Shown one piece after another: positions 52,383-61,944 of a stretch of 64,000 nt of DNA. The translations under genes were made by a program, and so were the position numbers. The DNA comes from Roseobacter sp. GTDB lineage: Bacteria; Pseudomonadota; Alphaproteobacteria; Rhodobacterales; Rhodobacteraceae. Under the pieces are notes generated by a model that was not told the DNA's origin, searched no databases, and saw nothing but the letters and a program-made list of their open reading frames with translations. Every line of letters begins with the position of its first letter. The first letter of the stretch is position 1. The stretch lies in the NCBI GenBank assembly GCA_015665415.1, contig JADFAE010000005.1:1-64000 (forward strand). Direction: 5' to 3'.

Positions 52383-53396
52383 CTATTTATACTCGAGGAT
52401 GCCGCGGGTCTTGCCGCGCAAGCGGTTCCACCAATACTCGCCCACTCCGGCGCATTCGGCAAATTTCCCCAGCAGCGAGAACCCGGCAGGCTGCAGTCCG
52501 AAACGCAGGCTCAGGCGCAGCAATTGTGCCGGATACAGCAGGATCCCAACCAGGGCCCAGGGCGTGAGCAGCGCGGTCAGCCCAATCATCAATGGCAGAG
52601 CGCCGCCCCAGATCACCGCGCGGCGGGTCTCTGTGACCCAGTGACGCGCAGGGCGTGCGCCATGCAGGGCCGCGCCCTCGGCAAAGGCATGCCCGGCCCG
52701 ACGGCTGCGCCGCCACCATTGGCCAAACCGCAGCATCTGGGCATCGTGCAGCGTCATTTCGGCATCAAGCCGCCAGATCTTCCACCCGTTTTGGCGCAGG
52801 CGCAGGCACATTTCGGGCTCTTCGCCGGCAATGAGACTGTTGGTATAGCCTCCGATCTGGCGCAGGGCTGCCTCTCGCATCAGGGCATCGCCGCCGCAGG
52901 CCTTGGCCGCGCCGATGGGCGTATCCCATTCTTCGTCGCACAGGCGGTTGTAGATCGAAGCCTCGGGGAAGCGTTCGCGCCGCCGTCCGCAGACCACCGC
53001 CACCTCGGGGTGCTGCACCAGGAAGTCACGGGCGGTTTCAATCCAACCGGGATCAACCGCGCAATCACCATCGACAAATTGCACCAGGCTTTCTTGGTCT
53101 TCTGCAGGCCCATTCAGTTCCGCAAGACGCGCCAGCCCGGCGTTGCGGGCCCGTGCGGCGGTAAAGGGCAGCGTCATGTCCAAGGCAACCACCTCGGCCC
53201 CGAGATCCCGTGCCAAGGCGACGGAGCCATCCGAAGAGCCGCTGTCGACATAGATCAATGTCTGGATCTGGGGCCGCAGTGAAGTCAGACAGTCGCGCAG
53301 ACGCGCGCCTTCGTTGCGACCGATGACAACGGCGCTGATGGATGCCGTGCCTTGTTTTTGTGAGGCTGCCGGGGCAAGAGGATCAGCCATCGACAA
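52383..53396 (-). CDS. GT2-family glycosyltransferase
   Basis: 337 residues. GT-A motifs: ISAVVIGRNEGARLRDCLTS, IYVDSGSSDGSVALA, FVDGDCAVDPGW (DxD-type), GAAKACGGDALMREAALRQI and IAGEEPEMCLRLRQNGW. Two hydrophobic helices near the C-terminus (IWGGALPLMIGLTALLTPWA, LVGILLYPAQLLRLSL) anchor it in the inner membrane. It overlaps the upstream glycosyltransferase gene by 14 bases. Likely adds a sugar to the exopolysaccharide repeat unit. Confidence 0.88.
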   Translation of the reverse strand: MSMADPLAPAASQKQGTASISAVVIGRNEGARLRDCLTSLRPQIQTLIYVDSGSSDGSVALARDLGAEVVALDMTLPFTAARARNAGLARLAELNGPAEDQESLVQFVDGDCAVDPGWIETARDFLVQHPEVAVVCGRRRERFPEASIYNRLCDEEWDTPIGAAKACGGDALMREAALRQIGGYTNSLIAGEEPEMCLRLRQNGWKIWRLDAEMTLHDAQMLRFGQWWRRSRRAGHAFAEGAALHGARPARHWVTETRRAVIWGGALPLMIGLTALLTPWALVGILLYPAQLLRLSLRFGLQPAGFSLLGKFAECAGVGEYWWNRLRGKTRGILEYK

Positions 53397-54465
53397 TCAC
53401 CTCGTGCTGGCCTGGTGTCGCGGAGCGCTGCAGATGGGTCCGAAAGGCGGGGTCCGCCTGCAGAAAACCCTGGTGTAGCAAAGCTTCGATGCCGGGAAAG
53501 GATTGCGCCTGAGGCGAATGGAGGCTGAGGTCGGGATTTTGCCCCAGAACCGAAACCCGCAAACGATCCTCGCCATGGGCAATGGTGGCACCGGCCTGGG
53601 ATTTCTGGTCCCGCGTCAGCGAGTCATTGGCAAATTTATAGTGCTTTATCAGCGCAGTCATCGGCGGCAGCCGCAGCCCGGTCGAGGCATGCGGATGCAC
53701 CGCTGGGCGCACGCCGGGCCCGACAAAGACCAGGGGGTGTTTGCTGAGACAGCAGGTCTCGCCAAAGACCTTGCCACGAATGCCGCCAAACAGGATCTGG
53801 GGGGCGGGGGACGTGGTCTCATTCTGGTGCAGGAAATAGGCAAGCCCGGTTGCGGGGCTGGTATAGTCATGTGCTGTGACGGCGCTGATGTCACAAAAAC
53901 AGAATTGCTTCAGAACCTCCGGGTAGGGCAGCGTTGCGACCTGGCGCAGCGGCGCTTGGGGGAACATTTCCAGCATCTGTGCCATCAGACCGGTGTAGCC
54001 CTGGGTGCGCAGATAGCGGGTGAGGCCGCTCAGGCCGATCTCTGTACGGCCTTCGAAATCGAACAGCTCATCCATGTCGACAATCAGGCACCAGCGATCG
54101 CGGGCATAGTGCCGGGCTGCATGGGTGCGAAACTCATTTTCAAACTGCCCCCAAGGCAGGGTGGATTGCAGGATGGCGGTGCCCTTTTCGCGTTGTAGTC
54201 GCGCAAGGGTGTCGTCGCTGGAGCCATTGTCGAAAAACACAAAATGGCGGATGCCAAGGCCGCGATAGTGGTCAAAGAAGGCATCCAGATAATAGGCACC
54301 ATCGCGGACCAGGGCGACCAGGACCACCTCATCCGGGGCGGCGACGCGATCACGTGGCCCATGCAGATGACGCAAGGAACTGTTAAACCGCCACTGATGC
54401 AAATGCCGCGCCAGCCGTTTCTTGAGGCGCTCCCAAAAAGAGGCGCGCCCGGAGGGATCCGTCAT
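53383..54465 (-). CDS. GT2/GT92-like glycosyltransferase
   Basis: 360 residues from ATG 54465. Motifs: VLVALVRDGAYYLDAFFDHY, FVFFDNGSSDDTLARLQRE and CLIVDMDELFDFEG, the D-x-D-E pattern typical of GT92-like and related (formerly DUF23) transferases. Later segments are rich in His and Cys (CFCDISAVTAHDY, GETCCLSKHPLVF). The open frame upstream of 54465 is Pro-rich and unlike the family. A compact GGCGG/CCGCC hairpin lies in the gap between tamB and this gene. Likely part of the exopolysaccharide locus; substrate unknown. Confidence 0.75.
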   Translation of the reverse strand: MTDPSGRASFWERLKKRLARHLHQWRFNSSLRHLHGPRDRVAAPDEVVLVALVRDGAYYLDAFFDHYRGLGIRHFVFFDNGSSDDTLARLQREKGTAILQSTLPWGQFENEFRTHAARHYARDRWCLIVDMDELFDFEGRTEIGLSGLTRYLRTQGYTGLMAQMLEMFPQAPLRQVATLPYPEVLKQFCFCDISAVTAHDYTSPATGLAYFLHQNETTSPAPQILFGGIRGKVFGETCCLSKHPLVFVGPGVRPAVHPHASTGLRLPPMTALIKHYKFANDSLTRDQKSQAGATIAHGEDRLRVSVLGQNPDLSLHSPQAQSFPGIEALLHQGFLQADPAFRTHLQRSATPGQHEVIVDG

Positions 54466-54629
54466 GTCGTCTGCCCCGCAGTTTGTCCCGATGTCAGGTT
54501 CTGGCAGATTAGGTGGCGCGGGCGGTTTGGAAAAGGGGGGGGCGGAACAAATGGTTGATTTTGCGAAGCGGGAAGGGCGGTGCCCCGCCAACGACCGCTC
54601 TGCTGTCGCCCCGCTGCGGCATTGGTCCT

Positions 54630-57600
54630 TTAGTAGTCGCGCTTGAACATCAGGCCGACGCCGCTTTCGCCCTGGCTGTCGACGGTGCCGGTTACGGTCA
54701 CGCTGTCCGAGAGATCAAGATTGATGCTCAGTTCGGTGTCGCCACGGGTGTTGACGCTGAAATCGGTGTAGGCCTTGTCGCCGATATAGCCGCCGATCCC
54801 CAACAGCCCGGAGCCAAGATTGTCGAGACCAAGGTCCACCTTGTCGGCCCCGGAGCCGTCCCGCAGGCTATCGGTCGCGCCCAACCCGCGCCCGCTCAGC
54901 TCCAGCGCTGATTTGGCCAGCCGTGCCAGTGCCAGGGGCGACAGATCGTCAAGATTGTCGCCAAACAGCAGCAGCGCCAGGGCCTCTTCGCTGGGGCGGG
55001 GGGGCTCTGAACTCACCTTGATCTCTGGAGCATCCACCTGACCGGAAATTTCCAGCGTTGCACTGCCATTGGCGGTGGCGGCGGAGGAGCGGAACTCGAG
55101 GTAGGGTTTCAGATCCCCAAGCAGAGTGATGCGGCCTTCGTCCAGCTCCAACCGCCGCCCCAGGATGTCGAAGGTGCCGCGGACCAGGTTGATCTGCCCG
55201 GCAGGGGCCAGGACGGCGGTGCTGCCGCGCAGATGGATCTGGCCGCCCAGTTCGGCGCGCAACCCGCGTCCGCGCGCATAGATCCGGTTGGGGGCGTCGA
55301 TGATCACGTCGAGGGCAATATCAGAACTGGAGCTGGTGCCGCCGCCGCTGTCGATCAGGCCCGCGCGGGCGCGGGTCAATCGGCTTTGGCGGGTTTCATT
55401 GATGTGGCGGATTGGCGGGATCGGGGCGGCAGAGATCGATCCGCCAGCGGTGTTGAGGTTGATATTGGTCTCGCCCACATCAATGCGCCCGCTAAGTCGG
55501 CTGTTGCTGGCCAAAGCCCCGGCCAGGGTCAGATCGCCGTTCAGGCTGGTGTTATAGCTCAGATGGTCGGTCACCACGAAATCACGCATGGCAATCTGCA
55601 GGGCCCCGTCAAAGGGGGGCAGCAGGGCAATTGGTCCTTCAATGCGCAATGTGCCTCCGTCGCGGGGGCGGGCCGAGACCTGGATCTGGGCACGGCTGCC
55701 ATCAAAGGTGACGTTGGCACCAATGTCATCCAGGCGTTGGCTGGCAGCAGGCAATACCATGGAGGTACCGGTGGTGGTCACGCTGCCGCGCAGGGCGTCC
55801 AATCCGGGTGCGCCCTGCAAGGCGAGATCAAAGCTGGCCGCCCCTTTGAGCAGATTGGGGCTGAGAAAGGGATTGGCCCCCTCCAGGCGCAACTGACCCT
55901 TGGCGGTGATATCTGCCAGTCCGCTGGTCTCGTCATAGCTGCCCTGAAGCCTGGCCTGCGCCCCGGCCGGGGCCTGCGCCTCGGCTGAGATCTGCCAGTT
56001 CCCGGCGCGGCGCTGGGCCTGGCCAAGGGCGGTGAGCTTGCCGGGCAGTTCTGGCAGCAGGCGCTGCAATTGATCCAATGTGGCGTCAAAGGTGAAATCG
56101 GCGTCGCCATCGAGCTGAACGCTCCCGCTCAGATCGGCAAAGGAGGAATGGGGCCCGGTCAGCTTTGCCGCGCCGCTCAGGTTGTTGCCGCTGCGGCTGA
56201 CATCGGCCTGCAGATCCAGCGGCCCCGTCAGCTGCGGCACCAGCAGGTTGAGATCCTTGAGCCCGGCTTTCAAGGTCAATGTACCTGCACGGCTGTCGAG
56301 ATCACCCGTCGCCTCGGCCGAAAGCTGACCGCTTTGCAGTTGGAACACCTCCACCCGAATGCCGGTCAAGCCGCGCCCGCCTTTGAACCGCAGCGTCAGA
56401 TTGCCCTCGGTGAGGCGGTCCATCTCGGCGATGCCCGCCGAGAGCCCCTGACCCTGTAGGGACAGATCGGCGTCAAAGGCACCGGAGAGCGGGGTGAAGG
56501 ATCCCGCGATTTCTGCCTGCATTGCCCCGCTCAAAGGTCGGCCGGCCAGGCCGGAGAACCGGGCCATATCTGTAGCCCCGGCGCGCAAATCTGCGTTGAG
56601 TTTCAGCCCGGCCTGCAACCCTTCTATGCTGAGATCGCCGCTGAGCTGATAATCCGCCCCCTGAAACTGCATCCCTTGCAGGGAGATTGCGGCGCTGCCG
56701 TCAGTGGTGATCTGGCTGGAAAAGGACAGATCGCGTCCCGTGGCCTGGGCCAGCACCGGGTCCTGCAGCGCCACCCCCTGCAGCTTGGCCTCGATCTGAC
56801 CGTTGAGAACGGCAGAGGCTGCGCTGTCATGGGTCAATAGGCCTTGGCCTTGCAAGATCCCGTGGCTCACCTGCATCTGAGGGCTGCTGAGCTGGCGCAG
56901 CTCTGCCGCGATCGACCAAGGGCCGTCCTGGGATTTGCTCGCCTGCAAATCTGCGCGTCCCACCGTGGTGTCAGCGCCCGGCAGCGGCAGCAGGATCGCG
57001 GCCTGGCCTTCGCGTGGCGTGATGCTGGCGCGCAGGTTGGCGGTGTCGAGCTGGCCCGCCGAGGTCAGCGCCAGTGCCCCGGTCAGCCGCAGCGCCTGGG
57101 TGTCCAGCGCCAGTGAGTCGAGCACAAGTCCGCTGTCGGCGGCGCTGGCACCGCGCAGGGTCAGCGCCAGATCTGGGCCAAAGAAGGGGTGGTAGTCAGC
57201 GGGCAACAGCGGATCGATATCGCCACCCAGATTTGCCGTGAAGGCGATGCCGGTTTGGGTCTCTTCGGCAGCTGTCTCGCCGTCGCTGGCGGGCTGGGGC
57301 AGGGCGCTGAGGATAACTTGGCCCGCCAGACGTTCCTGGCCATTGGAGGCCAGCGCGATCTGGGCCGCAAAATCCTCTACCGGGCCGGTTCCGGCGATGC
57401 TGAAGCGCAGGCTGGGACTGGAGGGCAGCGAGAGAACATTGGAAATCAATCCACCTGCGGCCTCGTTTAGTGCCAGATCCAGGGCGATTTGGCGGCTGTC
57501 ACCGGCATATTCTGCTGCCAGGGCCAGTTGGTCGCCGGGGCGGTCAAGCCGGTTCACCTTGAGGTGAGAGGCCAGGTTGCCCCCGGCCAAATTCAGATCC

Positions 57601-58103
57601 CCGCTCAGGTCGAGCGTAGCGGCAAAGCCCAAAAGATCCGGGCCGAGATCTATGCGTTTGACGCCGATCTCACCCAGCTCAACCGAGACCGGCAGATCCG
57701 GCAATTGAAAGGCTGTCGCTTCGGGACTGGGCAGGCTGGGGTCCGCAGGCAGCGGTAGCGGTTGACGCAACACGTTGATTTCTGCAGCCGTCAGCCGGTT
57801 GACCGAAAACTCGCCGCGCAGCAAGGCCAGCCGGTTCCAGTCCAACTCTGCCCCCTTCACCTCCAGCCAGACGCCGGTCTGGTCCGCGACGGTGATCCGA
57901 CTGATGCTGGCCTGCGACGACAGCGCGCCGCTGAGCCCGGTTACCGAGATATATTGATTGTCACTGGAAAACGTCTCCTCAAGAAAGCTTTCGAGATAGC
58001 CGGGATCGGTCTCGGCGTCCTGTGCCACAGCAGGGGAGGTGAGCGCAAAACAACAGATTGTTGAGAGGATTCGCAGGGGGGAGGAGCGGAGATTGCGCAT
58101 CAA
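54630..58103 (-). CDS. tamB: Translocation and assembly module protein TamB
   Basis: 1157 residues. An N-terminal signal or anchor (ILSTICCFALTSPAVAQDAE) precedes a very long beta-rich repetitive body with many hydrophobic strands (ITVADQTGVWLEVKGAELDW and similar). The conserved C-terminal TamB domain has GGQIHLRGSTAVLAPAGQIN, RGTFDILGRRLELDEGRITL, LEISGQVDAPEIKVSSEP, EEALALLLFGDN and SINLDLSDSVTVTG. It bridges inner and outer membranes for outer-membrane protein insertion and lipid transport. It overlaps tamA by four bases, the usual coupled pair. Confidence 0.93.
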   Translation of the reverse strand: MMRNLRSSPLRILSTICCFALTSPAVAQDAETDPGYLESFLEETFSSDNQYISVTGLSGALSSQASISRITVADQTGVWLEVKGAELDWNRLALLRGEFSVNRLTAAEINVLRQPLPLPADPSLPSPEATAFQLPDLPVSVELGEIGVKRIDLGPDLLGFAATLDLSGDLNLAGGNLASHLKVNRLDRPGDQLALAAEYAGDSRQIALDLALNEAAGGLISNVLSLPSSPSLRFSIAGTGPVEDFAAQIALASNGQERLAGQVILSALPQPASDGETAAEETQTGIAFTANLGGDIDPLLPADYHPFFGPDLALTLRGASAADSGLVLDSLALDTQALRLTGALALTSAGQLDTANLRASITPREGQAAILLPLPGADTTVGRADLQASKSQDGPWSIAAELRQLSSPQMQVSHGILQGQGLLTHDSAASAVLNGQIEAKLQGVALQDPVLAQATGRDLSFSSQITTDGSAAISLQGMQFQGADYQLSGDLSIEGLQAGLKLNADLRAGATDMARFSGLAGRPLSGAMQAEIAGSFTPLSGAFDADLSLQGQGLSAGIAEMDRLTEGNLTLRFKGGRGLTGIRVEVFQLQSGQLSAEATGDLDSRAGTLTLKAGLKDLNLLVPQLTGPLDLQADVSRSGNNLSGAAKLTGPHSSFADLSGSVQLDGDADFTFDATLDQLQRLLPELPGKLTALGQAQRRAGNWQISAEAQAPAGAQARLQGSYDETSGLADITAKGQLRLEGANPFLSPNLLKGAASFDLALQGAPGLDALRGSVTTTGTSMVLPAASQRLDDIGANVTFDGSRAQIQVSARPRDGGTLRIEGPIALLPPFDGALQIAMRDFVVTDHLSYNTSLNGDLTLAGALASNSRLSGRIDVGETNINLNTAGGSISAAPIPPIRHINETRQSRLTRARAGLIDSGGGTSSSSDIALDVIIDAPNRIYARGRGLRAELGGQIHLRGSTAVLAPAGQINLVRGTFDILGRRLELDEGRITLLGDLKPYLEFRSSAATANGSATLEISGQVDAPEIKVSSEPPRPSEEALALLLFGDNLDDLSPLALARLAKSALELSGRGLGATDSLRDGSGADKVDLGLDNLGSGLLGIGGYIGDKAYTDFSVNTRGDTELSINLDLSDSVTVTGTVDSQGESGVGLMFKRDY

Positions 58104-59911
58104 AACGCCTGTCCAATGCCGATATAGAACTGCAGCCCGTCCTGGGTGTCGCCATCGACGGGAAAGGCAAAATCCACCCGCAAGGGCCCGATGCCTGCCA
58201 CATCATAGCGCAGCCCCAACCCGGCGCCGGAATGACTTTGGGAGTTGCCTGACACAAAGGCGTCGCTATCGACGAAACCGAGATCATAAAACCCCACCAA
58301 GGAAAGCTTGTCGTTCAGCTTGCCGCGTATCTCACCCGACAGCGCCAGATAGCCACGCCCGCCTGCTGAATTGGTGCCAACAGGAATGCCCAGGGATTCG
58401 TATTCATGCCCGCGCACAGAGCCCGCCCCGCCGGAAAAGAACAGCATGGTCGGAGCAACGTCGCTCAGCGATGGCCCGATGACCGAGCCGAGCTGCGCGC
58501 GCGCCGCCAACACGAGGCGATCCGAGTTGCCCAATCCGTGGTAGATGCGCCCGTCCAGTTTTATCTGAAGTCCGCTGTCGGTCCCGCCCAAGCCAAAAAA
58601 TGGGCGCAGTTGGGCATTGAGGAAATAGCCTTGGGTGGCATCGACTCGGCTGTTTCTGCGGTCGTATTTGGCGCGCAGGAAACCGGCGACATATTTGAAA
58701 CGGCGTTTGCCAAAGGCGTCTGTTGCGAGGATAGAGTTGAAGCCAAAGCCAGCCTCGGCAAAGAGATCCTCGGCAAAGACCCGGCGCACACCAATCCCGC
58801 CCAGGCTTTGGGTGGCGGTGTAATGCTCTTCGTCCAGACGTTCGGCTTCCAGCAGGTAGAACAGGTTGTCATCCGGCCCCAGAGTGGCAGGCCGGTCCAG
58901 TCGCAATGCGATGCGGCCGTCGATGTCATTGCTGCTGCCAATGCCGCTGAGACGGGTTTCAAAGCGCAGTTTTTCCGCGTTGCCAAAGAGGTTGCGATGC
59001 ATCCAGGAGGCGGTGAATTCGATCCCGTCGGTAGAGCTGAGCTCCGCCCCGAAGGTGAGACGACGCGGCGGCAGGTCCTCGATTGCCGCGGTGAAATCAA
59101 GCGTGCCATCCGCGTTTGGCTGCGCATCGGCCCGCAGGGTCACAGCGGAAAACGTGCCAGTGCGGCGCAGACGGGTCGCCGATTTACTTACCAGGTCGGG
59201 GTGAAAGACTTCACCGGTGGGAAAGCCGGCAATCCGCTGGATCGCTTCGGGGCGGACCGTACTAGGGGTGGTCAGTCGCAGCGCGCCAAACCGCAGGCGT
59301 GGCCCCGGTGCCAGGTGCAACCGGGCATCCAATGTAGCATTGCGGTGGTCGGCGGTGATCGCCTGAGCTGACAGGCGGACCTTGGCGTGGCCGGCGCGTC
59401 GCCAGGCCTCGACCCCGGCTGCAGAGGTGTCTCGCAGCACAGGGGTATTGGCGGGGCGTCCTGGTGCAAACCCTTCGGGGACATCGACGTCGCTTTTCGC
59501 AGGCCAGGGCGAAATTTCGGCGCGGGAAAAGCGAAAGGCGGGGCCTGGTGTGACGGTGATTTTGATCCTGTCGATCTGGCGCGGCGGGTTCAGAGGCTGA
59601 ATGCCCGCCGCCTCGCGACCATCCAGCTTAATCGAGACTTGGGGGGCAAAATGCCCCGCGTCATAAAGCACTTGAACCAGTGTGCGGTAATCCGAAAGCG
59701 CTGCAGCCAACAGGTCCTGAACGTCGCTTTCGGGGCCGGCTGCCAGCACGGTTGAGGCGGCTTGCAAACGCTGTGTCAGCTCAGCGGGCGCATCCGGGAC
59801 CAAGAGCTGAGCTTCGGCGCTTTGGCCGGGGCTGGGAGCAAGTGGCCCAGCCAGACAAAGGCCAAGGGCGACCACGCGCAGGGAGTTGCGCAGGGGCTGA
59901 AAGACGGGCAT
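58100..59911 (-). CDS. tamA: Outer-membrane translocation protein TamA (BamA/Omp85 family)
   Basis: 603 residues from ATG 59911, which starts a good signal peptide (VVALGLCLAGPLAPSPGQSA). Three POTRA-type repeats (about 50-290: LVQVLYDAGHFAPQVSIKLD, VEAWRRAGHAKVRLSA, IAGFPTGEVFHPDLVSK) are followed by a 16-strand Omp85 barrel with the lid-lock motif as GSVRGHEYESLG (V-R-G-H for the usual V-R-G-Y/F) and a last strand ending FYIGIGQAF. Sequence before 59911 is basic/Pro-rich and not family-like. Works with TamB. Confidence 0.93.
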   Translation of the reverse strand: MPVFQPLRNSLRVVALGLCLAGPLAPSPGQSAEAQLLVPDAPAELTQRLQAASTVLAAGPESDVQDLLAAALSDYRTLVQVLYDAGHFAPQVSIKLDGREAAGIQPLNPPRQIDRIKITVTPGPAFRFSRAEISPWPAKSDVDVPEGFAPGRPANTPVLRDTSAAGVEAWRRAGHAKVRLSAQAITADHRNATLDARLHLAPGPRLRFGALRLTTPSTVRPEAIQRIAGFPTGEVFHPDLVSKSATRLRRTGTFSAVTLRADAQPNADGTLDFTAAIEDLPPRRLTFGAELSSTDGIEFTASWMHRNLFGNAEKLRFETRLSGIGSSNDIDGRIALRLDRPATLGPDDNLFYLLEAERLDEEHYTATQSLGGIGVRRVFAEDLFAEAGFGFNSILATDAFGKRRFKYVAGFLRAKYDRRNSRVDATQGYFLNAQLRPFFGLGGTDSGLQIKLDGRIYHGLGNSDRLVLAARAQLGSVIGPSLSDVAPTMLFFSGGAGSVRGHEYESLGIPVGTNSAGGRGYLALSGEIRGKLNDKLSLVGFYDLGFVDSDAFVSGNSQSHSGAGLGLRYDVAGIGPLRVDFAFPVDGDTQDGLQFYIGIGQAF

Positions 59912-60148
59912 GGGCACTCCGGGCAGCGTGCAGAAACGGGCGCAAAACGGGGGTCCCGGACTGGCGATGCCGTGCAGAGGGCCCAGCCGGAACTTCAGGG
60001 CGAGATTAACACAGCGCCCGGCAAGGTAAAGTGGTCTGAAGGCGGGAAACCACGCGCTGGCCAACTGCAGGCCAAGAACAGGCCGAGACTAGTCATGGCG
60101 CGCAGAGTGGCGCGCGGCTGTGTCACAAAGAACTGCGCCTCCCAAGAC

Positions 60149-60165
60149 GGATCCGGTCCGGATCC
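60149..60165. promoter_or_regulatory. Perfect 17-bp palindrome between gap and tamA
   Basis: GGATCCGG (60149-60156), T, CCGGATCC (60158-60165), in the 373-base gap 59912-60284, about 240 bases upstream of tamA. It could be an operator or RNA hairpin. Apart from this and repeat copy D, the gap shows no gene. Confidence 0.35.
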
Positions 60166-60193
60166 CGGCCTTCACCATCGAATGCAGTTTCCT

Positions 60194-60270
60194 TTGCGCC
60201 GCGCGCAGCGCGGCGCCCGGCCCAACGGGCGCGCGGCAGCTTTGCTGATGCGGCGACGGGCGGGAGCGCC
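60194..60270 (-). repeat. Structured intergenic repeat, copy D
   Basis: Read on the minus strand it begins GGCGCTCCCGCCCG (from 60270), 15 bases after the gap stop codon, continues about 33 bases to GTTGGGCCGGG, and ends in a 9-bp hairpin (GCGCCGCGC/GCGCGGCGC; plus-strand 60196-60204 and 60208-60216) with a three-base loop. It has the same orientation relative to its upstream gene as copies A-C. Confidence 0.65.
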
Positions 60271-60284
60271 TGGTTTGGCCTGGT

Positions 60285-61271
60285 TCAGGTCGCTGCCATC
60301 AGCCGGGCGACATCCAGCATGCGGGCGGAAAATCCCCATTCATTGTCATACCAGCCAAAGATCCGCACCTGACGGTCGCCGCTCATGCGCAGCTCCGGCG
60401 CCGCCAGTATCAGCGATTCCGGACGCGCCCGCAGATCCGACGACACCAGCGGCATTTCGGTCCAGCCCAGCACCTCGCTCGCCGTGGTGCCAACCTTGAG
60501 AGCCTCTGCAAAGCGGGCCTCATCCATGGGCTGTTTCAGTTGCGCCACCAGATCGACGGCAGAGACGCTAGCCGTGGGCACCCGCACCGCAGCGCCGCTG
60601 ATGCGCCCTTGGAGATGCGGCAGAACCTCATCGATCAGATGTGTAGCCGAGGTGGTGGTGGGCACCATCGACAGGGCCCCGGCGCGGGAGCGGGCAAAAT
60701 CCCCCCGCGGGGCGTCCACCATGGGCTGCGAATTGGTATAGCAGTGAATGGTGGTCATATGGGCGCTGTCGATGCCGGCAATTTCATCTACCAGTTTGAC
60801 CAGCGGTGCCAGGCCATTTGTGGTGCAAGAGGCGTTGGAGACAATCCGTGCCTCCCCCAGGTGGTCTTCATTGGCGCCATAGACCACGGTGACCTCCGCC
60901 GCCGGAGAGGGGCCTGAGATCAGCACCTTGCGCGCTCCGGCCTGCAGACCGCGCTGGGCCACGTCCGATGTGCGGGCAATGCCGGTGCAGTCCAGCACCA
61001 CATCGACCTCTGCCAGATCCACCTGGGCGAGATCGGGTTCATGGCTCATGGCGATGCGACGCCCCAGCACCGATAGATGCGCGCCCTCCTGTTCTACCGG
61101 ATGCGGGAAAGGGCCAAAGGTGCTGTCGTATTGGAACAGATAGGCACACATCTCCAGCGGAGCGATATCATTGATGCGCAGCACCTCGATCCCCTCGCCG
61201 CGCGGGGTGGTGAGGATCTGTCGCAGAATGGCGCGGCCGATGCGGCCAAATCCATTGATGGCAATCTTCAT
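60285..61271 (-). CDS. gap: Glyceraldehyde-3-phosphate dehydrogenase, type I (paralogue)
   Basis: 328 residues. NAD-binding INGFGRIGRAILR, the active site SNASCTTNGLAP (catalytic Cys near 148; the usual second Cys of C-T-T-N-C is Gly), the catalytic His context TTIHCYTNSQ, and WYDNEWGFSARM. The phosphate-site segment MVPTTTSATHLI differs from the common I-I-P-T-S-T-G-A-A. It converts glyceraldehyde 3-phosphate to 1,3-bisphosphoglycerate, or acts on a related aldehyde such as erythrose 4-phosphate; the changes make a specialised paralogue plausible. A single gene followed by repeat copy D. Confidence 0.88.
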   Translation of the reverse strand: MKIAINGFGRIGRAILRQILTTPRGEGIEVLRINDIAPLEMCAYLFQYDSTFGPFPHPVEQEGAHLSVLGRRIAMSHEPDLAQVDLAEVDVVLDCTGIARTSDVAQRGLQAGARKVLISGPSPAAEVTVVYGANEDHLGEARIVSNASCTTNGLAPLVKLVDEIAGIDSAHMTTIHCYTNSQPMVDAPRGDFARSRAGALSMVPTTTSATHLIDEVLPHLQGRISGAAVRVPTASVSAVDLVAQLKQPMDEARFAEALKVGTTASEVLGWTEMPLVSSDLRARPESLILAAPELRMSGDRQVRIFGWYDNEWGFSARMLDVARLMAAT

Positions 61272-61421
61272 GAGGCAGGTCTCCGGCGCTCCGGCAATGC
61301 CGCCAGCGGGGGCGGCACGTCAGGATCAGGTCTAGGGGTCAATCACGGGTGATGCATTGGCGCGACTAAAGGGCCTGAACCCGGGACAGTCAAGGCAGGC
61401 AAGGCGGGAAAAGGCCGCGGC

Positions 61422-61754
61422 TTAGTTTCTGGGGCAGATCAGGGTGGCGTAATAAGAGCCGGAGATGCTGCGGTAGATGGTGTCGAGATTGGCACTGCAG
61501 CCAGTAGCCCCGCGATAGGCGCGCAGGGCCTGACGCACGCTCAGCACCGCTGGCGGGCGAAAGGGCTGCAGTTCGCTGTTGAGCCGGGTGGCACGATGAA
61601 AGCCGGGGGCTTCTTCTGCCGGGGCAACGATCCAGTTGCGGCCCAGCACCGTGACCTGTTTGGCTGTGTCTGCCTCCAGGGCGATGGATCCCGTTGGCAG
61701 GCTGGCGGCAAGCAGGGCCGCGCTTAGGGCTGTGGCCAGAGTTTTCTGTCTCAT
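61422..61754 (-). CDS. Small secreted protein of unknown function
   Basis: 110 residues. The signal peptide (MRQKTLATALSAALLAASLP, cleaved near IALEA) leaves about 85 mature residues with two cysteines (ATGCSAN and TLICPRN at the very end) that could form a disulfide. GGGAG precedes ATG 61754. No family recognised. Composition is normal for the region, and the conserved-looking ending suggests a real periplasmic protein. Confidence 0.65.
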   Translation of the reverse strand: MRQKTLATALSAALLAASLPTGSIALEADTAKQVTVLGRNWIVAPAEEAPGFHRATRLNSELQPFRPPAVLSVRQALRAYRGATGCSANLDTIYRSISGSYYATLICPRN

Positions 61755-61944
61755 GATCAAAGGCTCCCGCTGTCAAAAGGTCTCAATTCTTAGCTTAGCG
61801 CGCGGGGCGGGCATTGCAATGGGCTTACCCGTCAAAGGCGGTGCAGGATCGGTTGAAATGGCCCAAAAGACCTCTGCGAGGGGGATGGAGTGCCGGGCCA
61901 GGCCCGACCCTGATCTGATCTGAAACCGGTCCTTGTGGGGTGTC

